DNA from: Bimastos eiseni
Lineage: Eukaryota > Annelida > Clitellata > Crassiclitellata > Lumbricidae
Reading direction: 5' to 3'
Assembly (NCBI GenBank): GCA_959347315.1
Contig: OY365813.1
Span: 21,458,854 to 21,522,853, forward strand
Length of the DNA: 64,000 nucleotides
The position numbers and the translations under genes are program-made. This document shows, piece by piece, positions 48,841 to 59,800 of the stretch (positions are counted from its first letter, which is position 1; the number at the start of each line of letters is the position of its first letter). Below the pieces are notes generated by a model. The model made no database searches, was not told the DNA's origin, and worked only from the letters and a program-made list of their open reading frames with translations.

Positions 48841-50135
48841 AGTTTCAAATATTATTTAAGTGGATATTCGAATTGGTCACAAAACAGATGATAACAGGCT
48901 GCCTGCGAAATTGTAGCGTGGGATTTTATAGGGAAATGTTTACGATATTTCATTCCAAAAGATATTACAGTCAGCAAATTAACGAGTGGCCTTGAGTCAT
49001 CTTATTGCTGCTGCGAAATTGCGTTTAAAAACGATCATCCACACTCTCTAAATGGTCCAGTTTTTCGCTCATAATGATTATAAATTGAACACCATATACT
49101 AACACTGAGTTAATCGATTCGCGTACAGATGAGTAGCTTATTATAATTTGAATCCCGAGCTATTACGAACTGTAGACCGGACCATTAAACGATGAGAGCG
49201 GCGAAGGAATTTATCTGATGAACGCACTCAAAAGTTATCATTGTCGACGGCCCAAGGTGGCGTTACCAAAGGTTTACATTTGGAACATTTAAGCCGTAAG
49301 ACCCACCTATCTTGCAAGCAATGGCTAAATGTGTGATGCAGCTGCAACTCCACCATTTCCCGTCGTAATCCGCTTTCCCCATGTTGCCTGTTCCCCGGCA
49401 TTGCGAACAATTGCAAGTGCACAGTTTATCCGGAAACTGTTTGGAATGAACATCATTCCGTTTATGGCCTAACCGCCACAGAAACAAAGCAAAAAGGAAA
49501 GAATCTTTAATGATCGTTTAAATCGAATATTGTTTCATACCGTTTTCTTGTCTTAATTACTAACATTGTGGACATTACTTCTATTTCAATTTCAATTCTT
49601 TTTCTTTTAAAAAGAACTGGCAGTCTTCCGTTAATGGACAGAGCCTTAAGTAAACTTGCGTTCCAACCAGTAGGTAAATGCTAATTGCTGAAGATCTTCA
49701 TGGAAGCGACAGCACTGCTGACAAGTGGAAAACTTCGTCGTTGTTTACGCTCCAAAAAATAAAAACGAAAGTACAGTAGGCCAATCGACAGAACGTAAAT
49801 ATGCACCACATGTACATGTATGTCTGGATTGTCTGCCATGTATGTCTGCCCGGGATATTGGATTTATGATTTGTTAGTGCTATTTTTCATCGTTATGTCC
49901 AAAGTTAATGAGGTTTTTAGTTACAGTTATATATGAATAGTCAAGGAAATTATTTTATTTCGTTAACGCCTATATACCGGTCAAGCTCCGTTTTAAAGTA
50001 ATCTGTGCTGTTAGCCAGCGCACTCCCTGGCTGACTGGTGATGTTGTCGATTCTGTTCGGCCTTTAATTAGACTCATTTTGAATAGAGGCTCACCATGAC
50101 TACTAATTTAGCGACTTTGCGCAGGTCAAATAGGG
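48629..50135. repeat. Segmental duplication, source copy
   Basis: About 1.5 kb nearly identical to 51872-53404 at a constant offset of 3269 bp after the microsatellite. Only a couple of substitutions were noticed. It includes a stalk exon (48741-48833) and a CTLD b exon (49307-49468) of gene E. Confidence 0.85.
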
Positions 50136-50165
50136 TTGCAATCGCTCTAGATAGGTTTATAAGAA
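49960..50165 (+). pseudogene. Possible LINE linker fragment
   Basis: The plus strand encodes a TPWLTGDVVDSVR segment and, after one frameshift, LATLRRSNRVAIALDRF. This resembles the region between endonuclease and reverse transcriptase in LINEs. Most of it is copied in the duplication at 53229-53404. Confidence 0.3.
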
Positions 50166-51445
50166 ATTAATGTAACAAAATGCCCCACGCCACCACTTCT
50201 GTGTCAATTCGCCAATCCAATATCCCAGGATAGCATAGTCGTAAACTGCAAAACATTCGCACAATCTCATCATGTTTGTAGGCCACTTCAATTGTATATT
50301 TTTAGTAACGAAATTGAAAACGAAATGTCGTATCCATCACAGTTAATGAGATTTCTTCAGTTAGAGTTATCATCAACAAGAACGCGTGTAAATACCGTTA
50401 ACGAGAATCACACCGGTGCATTGCAGCACAATACAAATTTTTTAGACGCACCTGAAAGTTCGCAAATGTAGTGGGGTTGCGACTCGACAGGATCAGCGCA
50501 ATAGGCAACTGTTTCCAAACAAACTTCATCTTGAGGTCGATCTGGGCTAGCATCTAAAAGAAACAGATTGTTAGTAGGTGATGAGGTTGGGTTGACAATC
50601 ATTTAACAGGGTAAAATTTTAAATTGCCGCTTTGAAATTAATGCTCCATGTTCTACTTATATGTTATCCAAAATCTTCTTTTCAAAAATGCACTTAGCAC
50701 ACATTGTCAATGCGAAGATAAGAAGGCAAGGAACAGGAATTGAACATCCGAACCGACAATTATATGAGCCAAGTTGCTAAAACTCTCTCTCTCTCTCGGG
50801 TTGACCCACCTTCGTTTCAAAATCACACATAAAAATAAAACCTAAAAAATCAGAAACAAAAAGTCTCCAAATGATTAATATTACACCTCGCTATATATAG
50901 CTTTAGCGTCGGAAATTGAAGTCCTCCAACAACATCGTCGTACACGTAGTTACAACATTTATATTATCACTATAAGCTATCATGTGTATAACTACGTAGA
51001 AGTTGGTTGTTCTCTGGATATCCAAGGTGGGACAGATCTATTTACATGTATGTTTTAGCACACGGAGGGCTGCATATCCGAGAATTCTTCGAAACTGTTG
51101 AAACTGTGAATAAACGTTAGATGATCTGATTTTCACAACAAGCGATGTGAATGGCAGTGATTTACACTGAAGGGATATTGTTGACTACTCCAGGCTTCTG
51201 GTGACGGGAGCCAGCTGCCTGCATGACTATAAAAATCGACTGCTTGATGACCGTGAAAATGTCTAAAGAAATGTGCACTGTGTCGCTATGCGGGAATCTC
51301 TTCAGCAGGATCGAACCAGCAATCTTTGAAGGTCATAAACCAGCGCCATGCCAAAACTTGTGTTGAAGCATAATCAAAGACTTGCATAAGACCGTTACCA
51401 ATGTCATTGTTCACAACTGGTCAGTGACATGCCTCTATTTTCGAC

Positions 51446-51462
51446 TGGCGCTATATAAATAC
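51446..51462 (+). repeat. LINE 3'-tail remnant
   Basis: Contains GGCGCTATATAAAT, the same terminal motif as the LINE at 3575. The same motif occurs again at 57137-57153 and, diverged, at 9805-9855 (CTTGAAGGGGCACTATA followed by AAATAAATAAATAA). Confidence 0.4.
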
Positions 51463-51751
51463 ATCAGTGAAATACATGATGGTGTATCAACCCGTGCGTG
51501 TCAATATATACGGCATGTTTCAGGATCTCCACTGATATATGACTTTCGAACTGGTCTGTAGGCCTACTTTCCGATGACACCTTGGAGGAGATTTCCTGAA
51601 TAGAGTGAAAGGCATCTGTGCTTGTGTGTGCCGTCTGCATATTCTCCACGGGTTGTAGCAAAATGCAAATCTCACGAACTCAACTCAACAGTAATACCAA
51701 AACCGGAACACATAACTTACTTTTGTATGTCAGACACAGACTGAGGATTAG

Positions 51752-51871
51752 TACTGCACATGCATAATACTATGTTAGGGTTTCTCGCAATTTATAACTA
51801 TGAGAAATTGAGATAAATGTATTCGCTCACCAACAAGAAGGCAAATAAACAGCAACCCAGTCAGATATCTC
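51752..51871 (-). pseudogene. Decapitated copy of gene E signal-peptide exon (target duplication, left)
   Basis: Identical to 53405-53524 but broken exactly at the start codon: the first codon is now TCG instead of ATG because the inserted microsatellite end abuts it. The donor GTGAGC is preserved. Confidence 0.8.
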
Positions 51872-51892
51872 GACGAGGACGATGACGATGAC

Positions 51893-51959
<67 letters not shown>

Positions 51960-53404
51960 GTGATAATGATGATGACGATGATGATGTAATCGTGAATTAT
52001 TACTATTACCAGAGTGAGAAGAAGATGACTCGAAATTTGGTGAAATTGACGGCAACATCTCTTCAGCAGTAGTGATTTCTGTTCTTGGGACATTTTCTTC
52101 GTCTGGAAAAGTTTCAAATATTATTTCAGTGGATATTCGAATTGGTCACAAAACAGATGATAACAGGCTGCCTGCGAAATTGTAGCGTGGGATTTTATAG
52201 GGAAATGTTTACGATATTTCATTCCAAAAGATATTACAGTCAGCAAATTAACGAGTGGTCTTGAGTCATCTTATTGCTGCTGCGAAATTGCGTTTAAAAA
52301 CGATCATCCACACTCTCTAAATGGTCCAGTTTTTCGCTCATAATGATTATAAATTGAACACCATATACTAACACTGAGTTAATCGATTCGCGTACAGATG
52401 AGTAGCTTATTATAATTTGAATCCCGAGCTATTACGAACTGTAGACCGGACCATTAAACGATGAGAGCGGCGAAGGAATTTATCTGATGAACGCACTCAA
52501 AAGTTATCATTGTCGACGGCCCAAGGTGGCGTTACCAAAGGTTTACATTTGGAACATTTAAGCCGTAAGACCCACCTATCTTGCAAGCAATGGCTAAATG
52601 TGTGATGCAGCTGCAACTCCACCATTTCCCGTCGTAATCCGCTTTCCCCATGTTGCCTGTTCCCCGGCATTGCGAACAATTGCAAGTGCACAGTTTATCC
52701 GGAAACTGTTTGGAATGAACATCATTCCGTTTATGGCCTAACCGCCACAGAAACAAAGCAAAAAGGAAAGAATCTTTAATGATCGTTTAAATCGAATATT
52801 GTTTCATACCGTTTTCTTGTCTTAATTACTAACATTGTGGACATTACTTCTATTTCAATTTCAATTCTTTTTCTTTTAAAAAGAACTGGCAGTCTTCCGT
52901 TAATGGACAGAGCCTTAAGTAAACTTGCGTTCCAACCAGTAGGTAAATGCTAATTGCTGAAGATCTTCATGGAAGCGACAGCACTGCTGACAAGTGGAAA
53001 ACTTCGTCGTTGTTTACGCTCCAAAAAATAAAAACGAAAGTACAGTAGGCCAATCGACAGAACGTAAATATGCACCACATGTACATGTATGTCTGGATTG
53101 TCTGCCATGTATGTCTGCCCGGGATATTGGATTTATGATTTGTTAGTGCTATTTTTCATCGTTATGTCCAAAGTTAATGAGGTTTTTAGTTACAGTTATA
53201 TATGAATAGTCAAGGAAATTATTTTATTTCGTTAACGCCTATATACCGGTCAAGCTCCGTTTTAAAGTAATCTGTGCTGTTAGCCAGCGCACTCCCTGGC
53301 TGACTGGTGATGTTGTCGATTCTGTTCGGCCTTTAATTAGACTCATTTTGAATAGAGGCTCACCATGACTACTAATTTAGCGACTTTGCGCAGGTCAAAT
53401 AGGG
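51872..53404. repeat. Segmental duplication, inserted copy
   Basis: Direct copy of 48629-50135, placed between two 120-bp direct repeats (51752-51871 and 53405-53524), so it reads as an insertion with target duplication. It brings a second stalk exon (52010-52102) and CTLD b exon (52576-52737) between the gene E signal exon and the next exon. Confidence 0.85.
51873..51990. repeat. (GAT)n microsatellite at the insertion junction
   Basis: The inserted 1.5 kb copy begins inside this array, so one breakpoint of the duplication lies in the microsatellite. Confidence 0.9.
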
Positions 53405-53524
53405 TACTGCACATGCATAATACTATGTTAGGGTTTCTCGCAATTTATAACTATGAGAAATTGAGATAAATGTATTCGCTCACCAACAAGAAGGCAAATA
53501 AACAGCAACCCAGTCAGATATCTC
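53405..53524 (-). repeat. Target duplication, right copy, with most of the intact signal exon
   Basis: A 120-bp direct repeat of 51752-51871. With the next two bases (53525-53526) it provides the intact ATG of gene E. Confidence 0.8.
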
Positions 53525-53526
53525 AT

Positions 53527-56136
53527 CTTTGCAAATTTTGTCAATCAAATGAGCGTTGCTTATGATTATTAACAAACTCAAGCCCTTCACAAAATGTTAA
53601 GAAATCACAAACCGTTCTGATTTAATCGTCTGCGCTTTTAATGTAAATTGGGCGGTTAGATAATTATCCATTTCGCCCACTGGGTTTTTCACGATGAGAT
53701 AGATACGATGTTTCGTATATCCGTAATTGCATTTCCGCGTTGGGGTAGCTTAAGAGTTCAGTTTGGCCTGTGCTGTATATTGTATAACCGTGCCATTAAC
53801 ATAATTGCCAGCTGCTACACATGCCTTAGATATTTACCGGTTACAGGATGTAGGACTCAAGCCCTTCGACATGATCATAAGCAAACTGTGGGACTTAATC
53901 TGTTTAGCTTATTGACTATGACATGCTTAAACCAGAACACCGTCACGGCCCTCTCGGTTGGAGCCATTCCTAAGCATGGAGAAGATTGGAGGGCGACGTT
54001 GATCATCTTCGTGAAACAGGAACTATAACCAAACCGTTTTCTGTGATGCCAAGCCAAGTCTGGATAAAGGAGGATGGAGTGGCCAGTTAGATTCTGTTTG
54101 AAACCGCTTCGTCTAACAGAAATCACCCTCATCGAAATCCGAAAGCCACACATATAAATAAATCATCGAAAACGTTACTTAGTTAAGTCGCCAGCATATA
54201 ACTATGCGCACAGAACCTTTGAAGAGCCTACGAATAGCATATAAGAAAATTGTCACAATATTTAAGGTCCTGAAACTTCATCGTAAGGTTCATAGATTAT
54301 ATCAACGCTTGCCCTGTGACGAAGCTATCATGCAGTGTGACCTCTATGACCTATATTTCATAGCCAAAAGAGCAATTTTTATTTCGAGGTAAAGAAATAT
54401 CTCTTCAAGACATGAACCACTAATGAACATTAAGATAATCACAATTTGCGCTAGTTTAGAGAGAGCTTGCTAACATACTGATTTGATCATTGTATAATAA
54501 TAGCTTATGCGTAGCACACAGCAGAGAAGACTGGGAAGTACCATAACACAGGAAAGTCTGTAATGAGTAGGCCTAATGTTACTTTCTTAATTTGCTGCAG
54601 GTATAGTGTAGCCTTCACGCTTAAACTAATTATATTGTATTGTTGTGTATTGTATTACATTTTTATCGATCTCGACTGAAAACGTTTTTATTTACCCCTA
54701 TCTTCCTCCTAACACTGTCTTTCTGTCTCAAAGGGCTGGCGTTAGATACTACCAGATTATGGATTTGTTTCTGTGCGAAGTTGGTTGATGCCCTTTATTA
54801 TGGCGGCGCTAGAGAAGACTTTTTAGTTTTATAGTTATATCTTCTAAGTTTTGTAACGAACGTGGACAGAAAATGAAACGACCAGCGGCCACAATACTCG
54901 ACCAATCAAGCAGGCACACTGACATCAATTGCTCTACGATGGGTTTTCAAAATCAGGAGGACATAAATGGAGTGCACAGACTATTGCAACTAATTGCTAT
55001 TTATTTCTTTGTTGATACTTTATGTATGCTATTTATATCGTGCATGTGTCATTTGTTTATCATATTAGAAAGGTTTTTTTTAGAATCGTCTCTGCTTTGT
55101 GTGATCCATCAGTTGCATTCACTACCCCTACTGTAACACCAGAAAACAAACAACTTCAGTTTTCTTACAATTGTACCCAGCTAAATAAAAGTCATGCAAT
55201 TACAATGTCGTTAGTTATTGTCCAAAACCTCTCGATTTGTAGAACAACAGCTCGCTGCAAATGTTATACAGCCTATCAAGTACCAGATGCGACCGATTAT
55301 ACGCAAAAGAAAATAATATGATAGCATTAGTTGATGTTTATTATATATGTGAAACTGAAAAAGACAGGTTGGTCTAGGTTTCAGTTTGTTGAAAATGATC
55401 TTCACTTCACTCTATGTTTCAAAGGATCCTACCAGAACAATTTGCTGATGCTAATGGACACTGTTGCCCTTCATTCTGTTCAGCATACAACTTCAGACTA
55501 TAAATAGTTCTCTTGATTACATCATTTTGGCAGCACAATGTCTGCGCTAACTTGGAGATACTCATGTCGCTGCTACTTAAAGTGTCCTGAAACATATGTA
55601 TTTGGATCCGTGTGCATCAAAGCATGCATAAACACATACATACAAACATACATCGATGCGTACATACATGCAAATTCAATCATCAATAAATCTGAATACA
55701 TGTGAATGAATGCATATCGAGTTACATTCCAACCCACTTATATATGGATATATATACATACATGAATACATACAACGTGCATATGTATATACCCATATGT
55801 AAGTACTCATAATATCACGTAACATGAACTCTCATATTTGCATAATGATATGAATCATACACACCTACACACCAAATGTACATTTATCCATTCATGTGCA
55901 TGTAAATGTACCCAAATGTACACACACAGTCATGCATTAATCCAAATATACATTCACACAATCACGGACAATATATATATATCATATATTTTATATATAC
56001 ACAAATTCATGGACAAACACATGTGTACCGATATACATAGTAGCATATATATACATAATTTTATATGCAAACGTCCGTGCGTATGTACATACATACTACA
56101 TAGACCTACATAAATACAAACATACAGGTTATAGGG
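53527..56136. other. Intergenic region between genes E and F
   Basis: 53.5-55.6 kb shows short open frames with no domain or splice logic; 55.6-56.1 kb is CATA-rich. No supported gene. Confidence 0.45.
55610..56125. repeat. Imperfect CATA-rich tract
   Basis: Low-complexity CATACA/TATATA tract between genes E and F, running up to the gene F polyadenylation signal. Confidence 0.75.
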
Positions 56137-56142
56137 TTTATT
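56137..56142 (-). terminator. Polyadenylation signal of gene F
   Basis: AATAAA on the minus strand, overlapping the last base of the ancestral TGA of the gene F tail. If transcription ends here, the message would still include the frameshifted tail as 3' UTR. Confidence 0.4.
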
Positions 56143-56837
56143 CAAAATATGGCAGGCCACTTGGCCTTGCAACCAATCTGTCGCTTTAAGACTTCAGACA
56201 ACTTTTTCAGTTTTATCGGCTCTGCATAAACTGCACTCGAATCTTGTCTAGTATCGCCTCCAGCTCCATGCTTTTACTTCAATCGCGTCCAGGTAAATAG
56301 GATCTGTAGCCTTAACAGCACTATCCATTGGCTTGTGTAACTTTGTTGGCTTGTTCACAGAGGTTCTGGCCTGTGGGATTTCCCTAGCACTCGAATTAAC
56401 ATTCTGTTGATCACTAGCTGCGATTTGGTTCACTGCAAGTGCTGCATGCAGAAGTAGGTGCATTATCTTGCTTGAGAATGAATGTGCTACTTGCTGAGGT
56501 GAGTTTCTCTTTGGGCTGGGAATAAATGGTGCTCAGAGAGGCGGTTATTTTATGGGCACACTTCGACTTTTGTTGATCTCTCTTCCGAAAGTCTGGTTCC
56601 GCGTATTCGACGCTTTTGTCCATGTTAACCGTTTCGCTGATGGGTTGAACGCTAGCGGTGGAGGTGCTGTTAGAAGGTGTTGGCCGTTGGGTTATTTGCA
56701 CTTCGGAATAGATGGTGTTAACAGGTGGAGTAGCACCTTCTGACGGTCTGTTGACTGGAACCACGGTTGCATACACGGGAGAAACCGTTTCACTCTGATT
56801 TGGGGTTTTCATGGATGATCCATCGTTTCGTCTATCG
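56142..56837 (-). pseudogene. Gene F tail exon with two frameshifts relative to gene E
   Basis: Aligned to the gene E tail, the F tail leaves frame near 56430-56460, resumes in another frame (DQQN, IYLDAIEV), leaves it again near 56265 after IEVK, and resumes with AVYAEPIKLKK before a TGA at 56142-56144. Both changes look like single-base indels. The AATAAA at 56137-56142 overlaps that last stop, which suggests this was the original 3' end. Sequencing error cannot be excluded. Confidence 0.6.
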
Positions 56838-59800
56838 CTACATAAAACCACAAAATGTGAGGTTTAGCCATTGTTGAAGCAAAACGTGAGATTATATTTG
56901 GCGTCTGCATTTATCTTAAATTTTCTGTAGTCTATACCCAATGTTCAGCGTCGACAGCATTCGAAGTCATGCCATTGGTGTAAAAGAGTCTACAAGGTCC
57001 AGATTCAGTTCTTCCGATCCGAGTCCCTTTAATTTCCACAACGCAATTTAATTGCAGCAAAATCAGTATCTTGTATACCGCCGTTACGCTGAAAGATCCC
57101 GACGAGACTCTTGTCAGTTTCTCATCTACATTAACTTAGGCGCTATATAAATATCTCGATGCATATATACATTCAGTGGGAGCCTTTGAGGAAAGCCGAA
57201 ACACATGCACTCGACGTTTGAAGGAGAGTATACACACCCTAAATTCTCAACCCAATTTCTAAACCAATATCAGATAATTCTACGAAGAGCATTATAATCA
57301 TGCAGGAAGCAATTAGCAGAGAACGTTATGCTCATCATCCAGGAAGCAATTAGCAGAGCGCCGCCTCTCACATTCATTTCGGAAAGATTGATTGCTTCGG
57401 TGAGAGATCTCTGTGCTGATCTCAACTGATCAGTGACCCATGCTCGTTGAGCTCTGAGCCCCTTGCCATTGATTGAGCCTGCCGACCTCTATAAGCTCGT
57501 AGATCGTGAACTCTCAAGTAAAACGCTAGACGGCTTCGCTCATCATAGATTATATAATCTAAATCGAACAAAGGTTAGCCTCATGTTTGCAAGTTGGCTT
57601 TCATCACATAATAATATTATTATTATCAATCTTGGTGATTCCTTCAAACGCCTCTTTTCGCTGCAACAATACTTACTTAACAATCACAAATTCCTTCAGT
57701 TTACATGTTGTAACAGTCTACCTTAATCGAAAACTGATACATGTTTGGTAGCGTATCTATTTGTGCATGTAGGCTAAATAAATTATCTAAATAATATGTA
57801 ACTGCATATTTGCGTCACCATTTAGTCCAACAAATAGTGCAACGAAGGTTGCTGTTTTAATTTAAAATCAAAGTAGAACCCGTTCAAATTCCTACAAATA
57901 TGTGTAAGAAATTGAAATATTGTTATTATAAAATAATACTGACTATTTTCGCTTTCTGAGCACCAAGACAACAGCAACGGAAAACAGAACAACCACCACG
58001 AATAATAGAAGAACGAGGAGAATTTCCTTTGAGCCAAACGAGTTGAATAGCCCTACAAAAGTTAGTGATGCTGTAAATAACAGTGCTCATGCTTTCGTAG
58101 GTGATCCGACATCATACCTGATTGTAGAATAGTGTGGACCTACATTAGATTGGTGCTTGTTAAAACTATAGTTACTGCTTTGTGTTATATAATGCAATCA
58201 CAAATGCAATACAATATTGGACAGTATCCTACAATACTGTGCAACCAATCATACTGAAGTGATAGCTAAGAATGAGGTGTCATGTAATGCATGTACATTG
58301 TACAGTACGATAAAATAAACAACGATCGAATGCAGTTCAATAAAGAGCTAGCTGCTCATACTAAGTAGTTCATTCAAAGGTGAACTTTTATTCGTGACAA
58401 TGTGTTAGCACAGGACTTAAAAAATTGCGTAAATTAAATAGCATTCAACAACGAGATTACCTGGTGAAGGTGAGGCAAAACCTGTTGTTTGTGGCTCAGA
58501 AAAATTGTTTGACCGTTCCTGAGTCATCGATGAAGTTAACGCGGTCGTTCTACCAACCTCTTTAGCAGAAGTCGTGGCAAATGTTGCCACAGCTTGAATC
58601 ACCGGACGTAAAGAAGAGGTAGCCAGGGTGGTGTTTCTTCTGGTTGTAGTGACATTAATAGTAGTCTTGGTTTTATGGGTCATGGTAGAAACAGTTGTGC
58701 AAGTAGTGGCATAGGTGCGGGCAGCATCAGTTTGTGAATTTTCGCGCTTTGTTGAAGATGGTGCCATTCTTTTTGTGGATGATAATGAAGATGTTGTTGC
58801 TCTTGTCGTTGTTGATGTTGAAGGTGATGTTGCTGCTGATGATGAAGGTGTTGCTGCTGTTACTGTTGATAATGGTGCTGAAGTTGATGGCGATGACGAT
58901 GAACGATGCATTTGGGTAGTACCACGAGAAGAACGGGAGACAAAGGACTTGAAACCAGCCTTTGTCGATGACAAAACAGTTTCTTCTGGAAACAGAAAAT
59001 AAAGAGTAGTCACGCATAATTCAGGAAGTCAAATATTCACGAAACGCATATCGACTGTAATTCAAGGCATGCTTATTTTGTGAGCTTCTGATAGAGTGGA
59101 GTAGATGAACATTTTGGGGGTTGTACTCACATCTAGGCTTCGCCCTGATGCACATATCGACCGAATCTGTAATAGGGCTAATCAGTCTTTCTACGCCTTG
59201 CGCGTCCTTAGAGCCCATGGGCTTCATGGCGTGGTCCTCCATGATGTTGTGCGGGCTACTACTCTAGCGCGCCTTCTGTATGCGTCTCCAGGATGGTATG
59301 GTTTCACTAATTTGACCCACCGTCCTCGCCTCAATGCTGTTGTTCGGAAGCTGGTACGACACGGGATGCTCCCCTCTGAACAATTATCATTTGATGGACT
59401 CTGCGATCAAGCCGATGTCTCTCTTTTTAATTCTATCCTCTCTAACCCTGACCACATTCTAAGAAATCTTCTTTCTCCTATTAGGAGTTTGGAGCACCAG
59501 TTGCGACCGCGTGCTCATAACAGGTCTGTCCCCCCGGGTTGATGATTTCACCCGGTGTGACTTTATTGTAAGATTATTGTATCAGCGCCTTAGCCCCCAT
59601 TAACTTTCCCTCCTGCCCGGCCCTAATAGTTGCTATCCTGGCATTTTACTAATTTTTATACTCTCGACAGATTATGAATATAGATGTTTTTGTTCGTACC
59701 TGTTTTATATGTACTTGTCGTGCGTTTGCAGACATCTGATTAAAGAATATACTTACTTACTTTACTTACAAAATGAATGGCGATATTCTCTTGCAACAGA

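Larger units (their letters stand above)
44701..53526 (-). pseudogene. Gene E: rearranged CTLD receptor lacking CTLD N-terminal halves
   Basis: Recognisable pieces (minus): signal-peptide exon 53484-53526 (MRYLTGLLFICLLV), CTLD 'b' exon 52576-52737, 93-nt stalk exon 52010-52102, a different CTLD 'b' exon 50452-50553 (ends HYICELS), CTLD 'b' exon 49307-49468, stalk exons 48741-48833, 47322-47414 and 46832-46945, transmembrane exon 46380-46467, tail 44701-45439. No 'a' exon, the half that carries the WIG core, is found between 50.6 and 53.4 kb. All pieces are phase 1 at both ends, so splicing would still give an open frame of about 562 codons. The tail is intact and tyrosine-rich. Either the gene has lost its lectin cores by deletion during the duplications seen here, or it makes an unusual half-domain receptor, or the assembly is wrong. 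I favour a recently damaged gene. Confidence 0.55.

Noticed and set aside
48357..48848. Long minus-strand frames with poly-Ile or poly-His
   Set aside because: They run through the (GAT)n array. The phase-compatible exon is the 93-nt stretch 48741-48833, and the microsatellite starts past its donor.
53708..54028. 106-codon plus-strand frame between genes E and F
   Set aside because: No domain, signal, splice or codon pattern supports it.
57303..57358. Direct repeat CAGGAAGCAATTAGCAGAG spaced about 37 bp
   Set aside because: Only two short copies; likely a local slip, with no wider structure.
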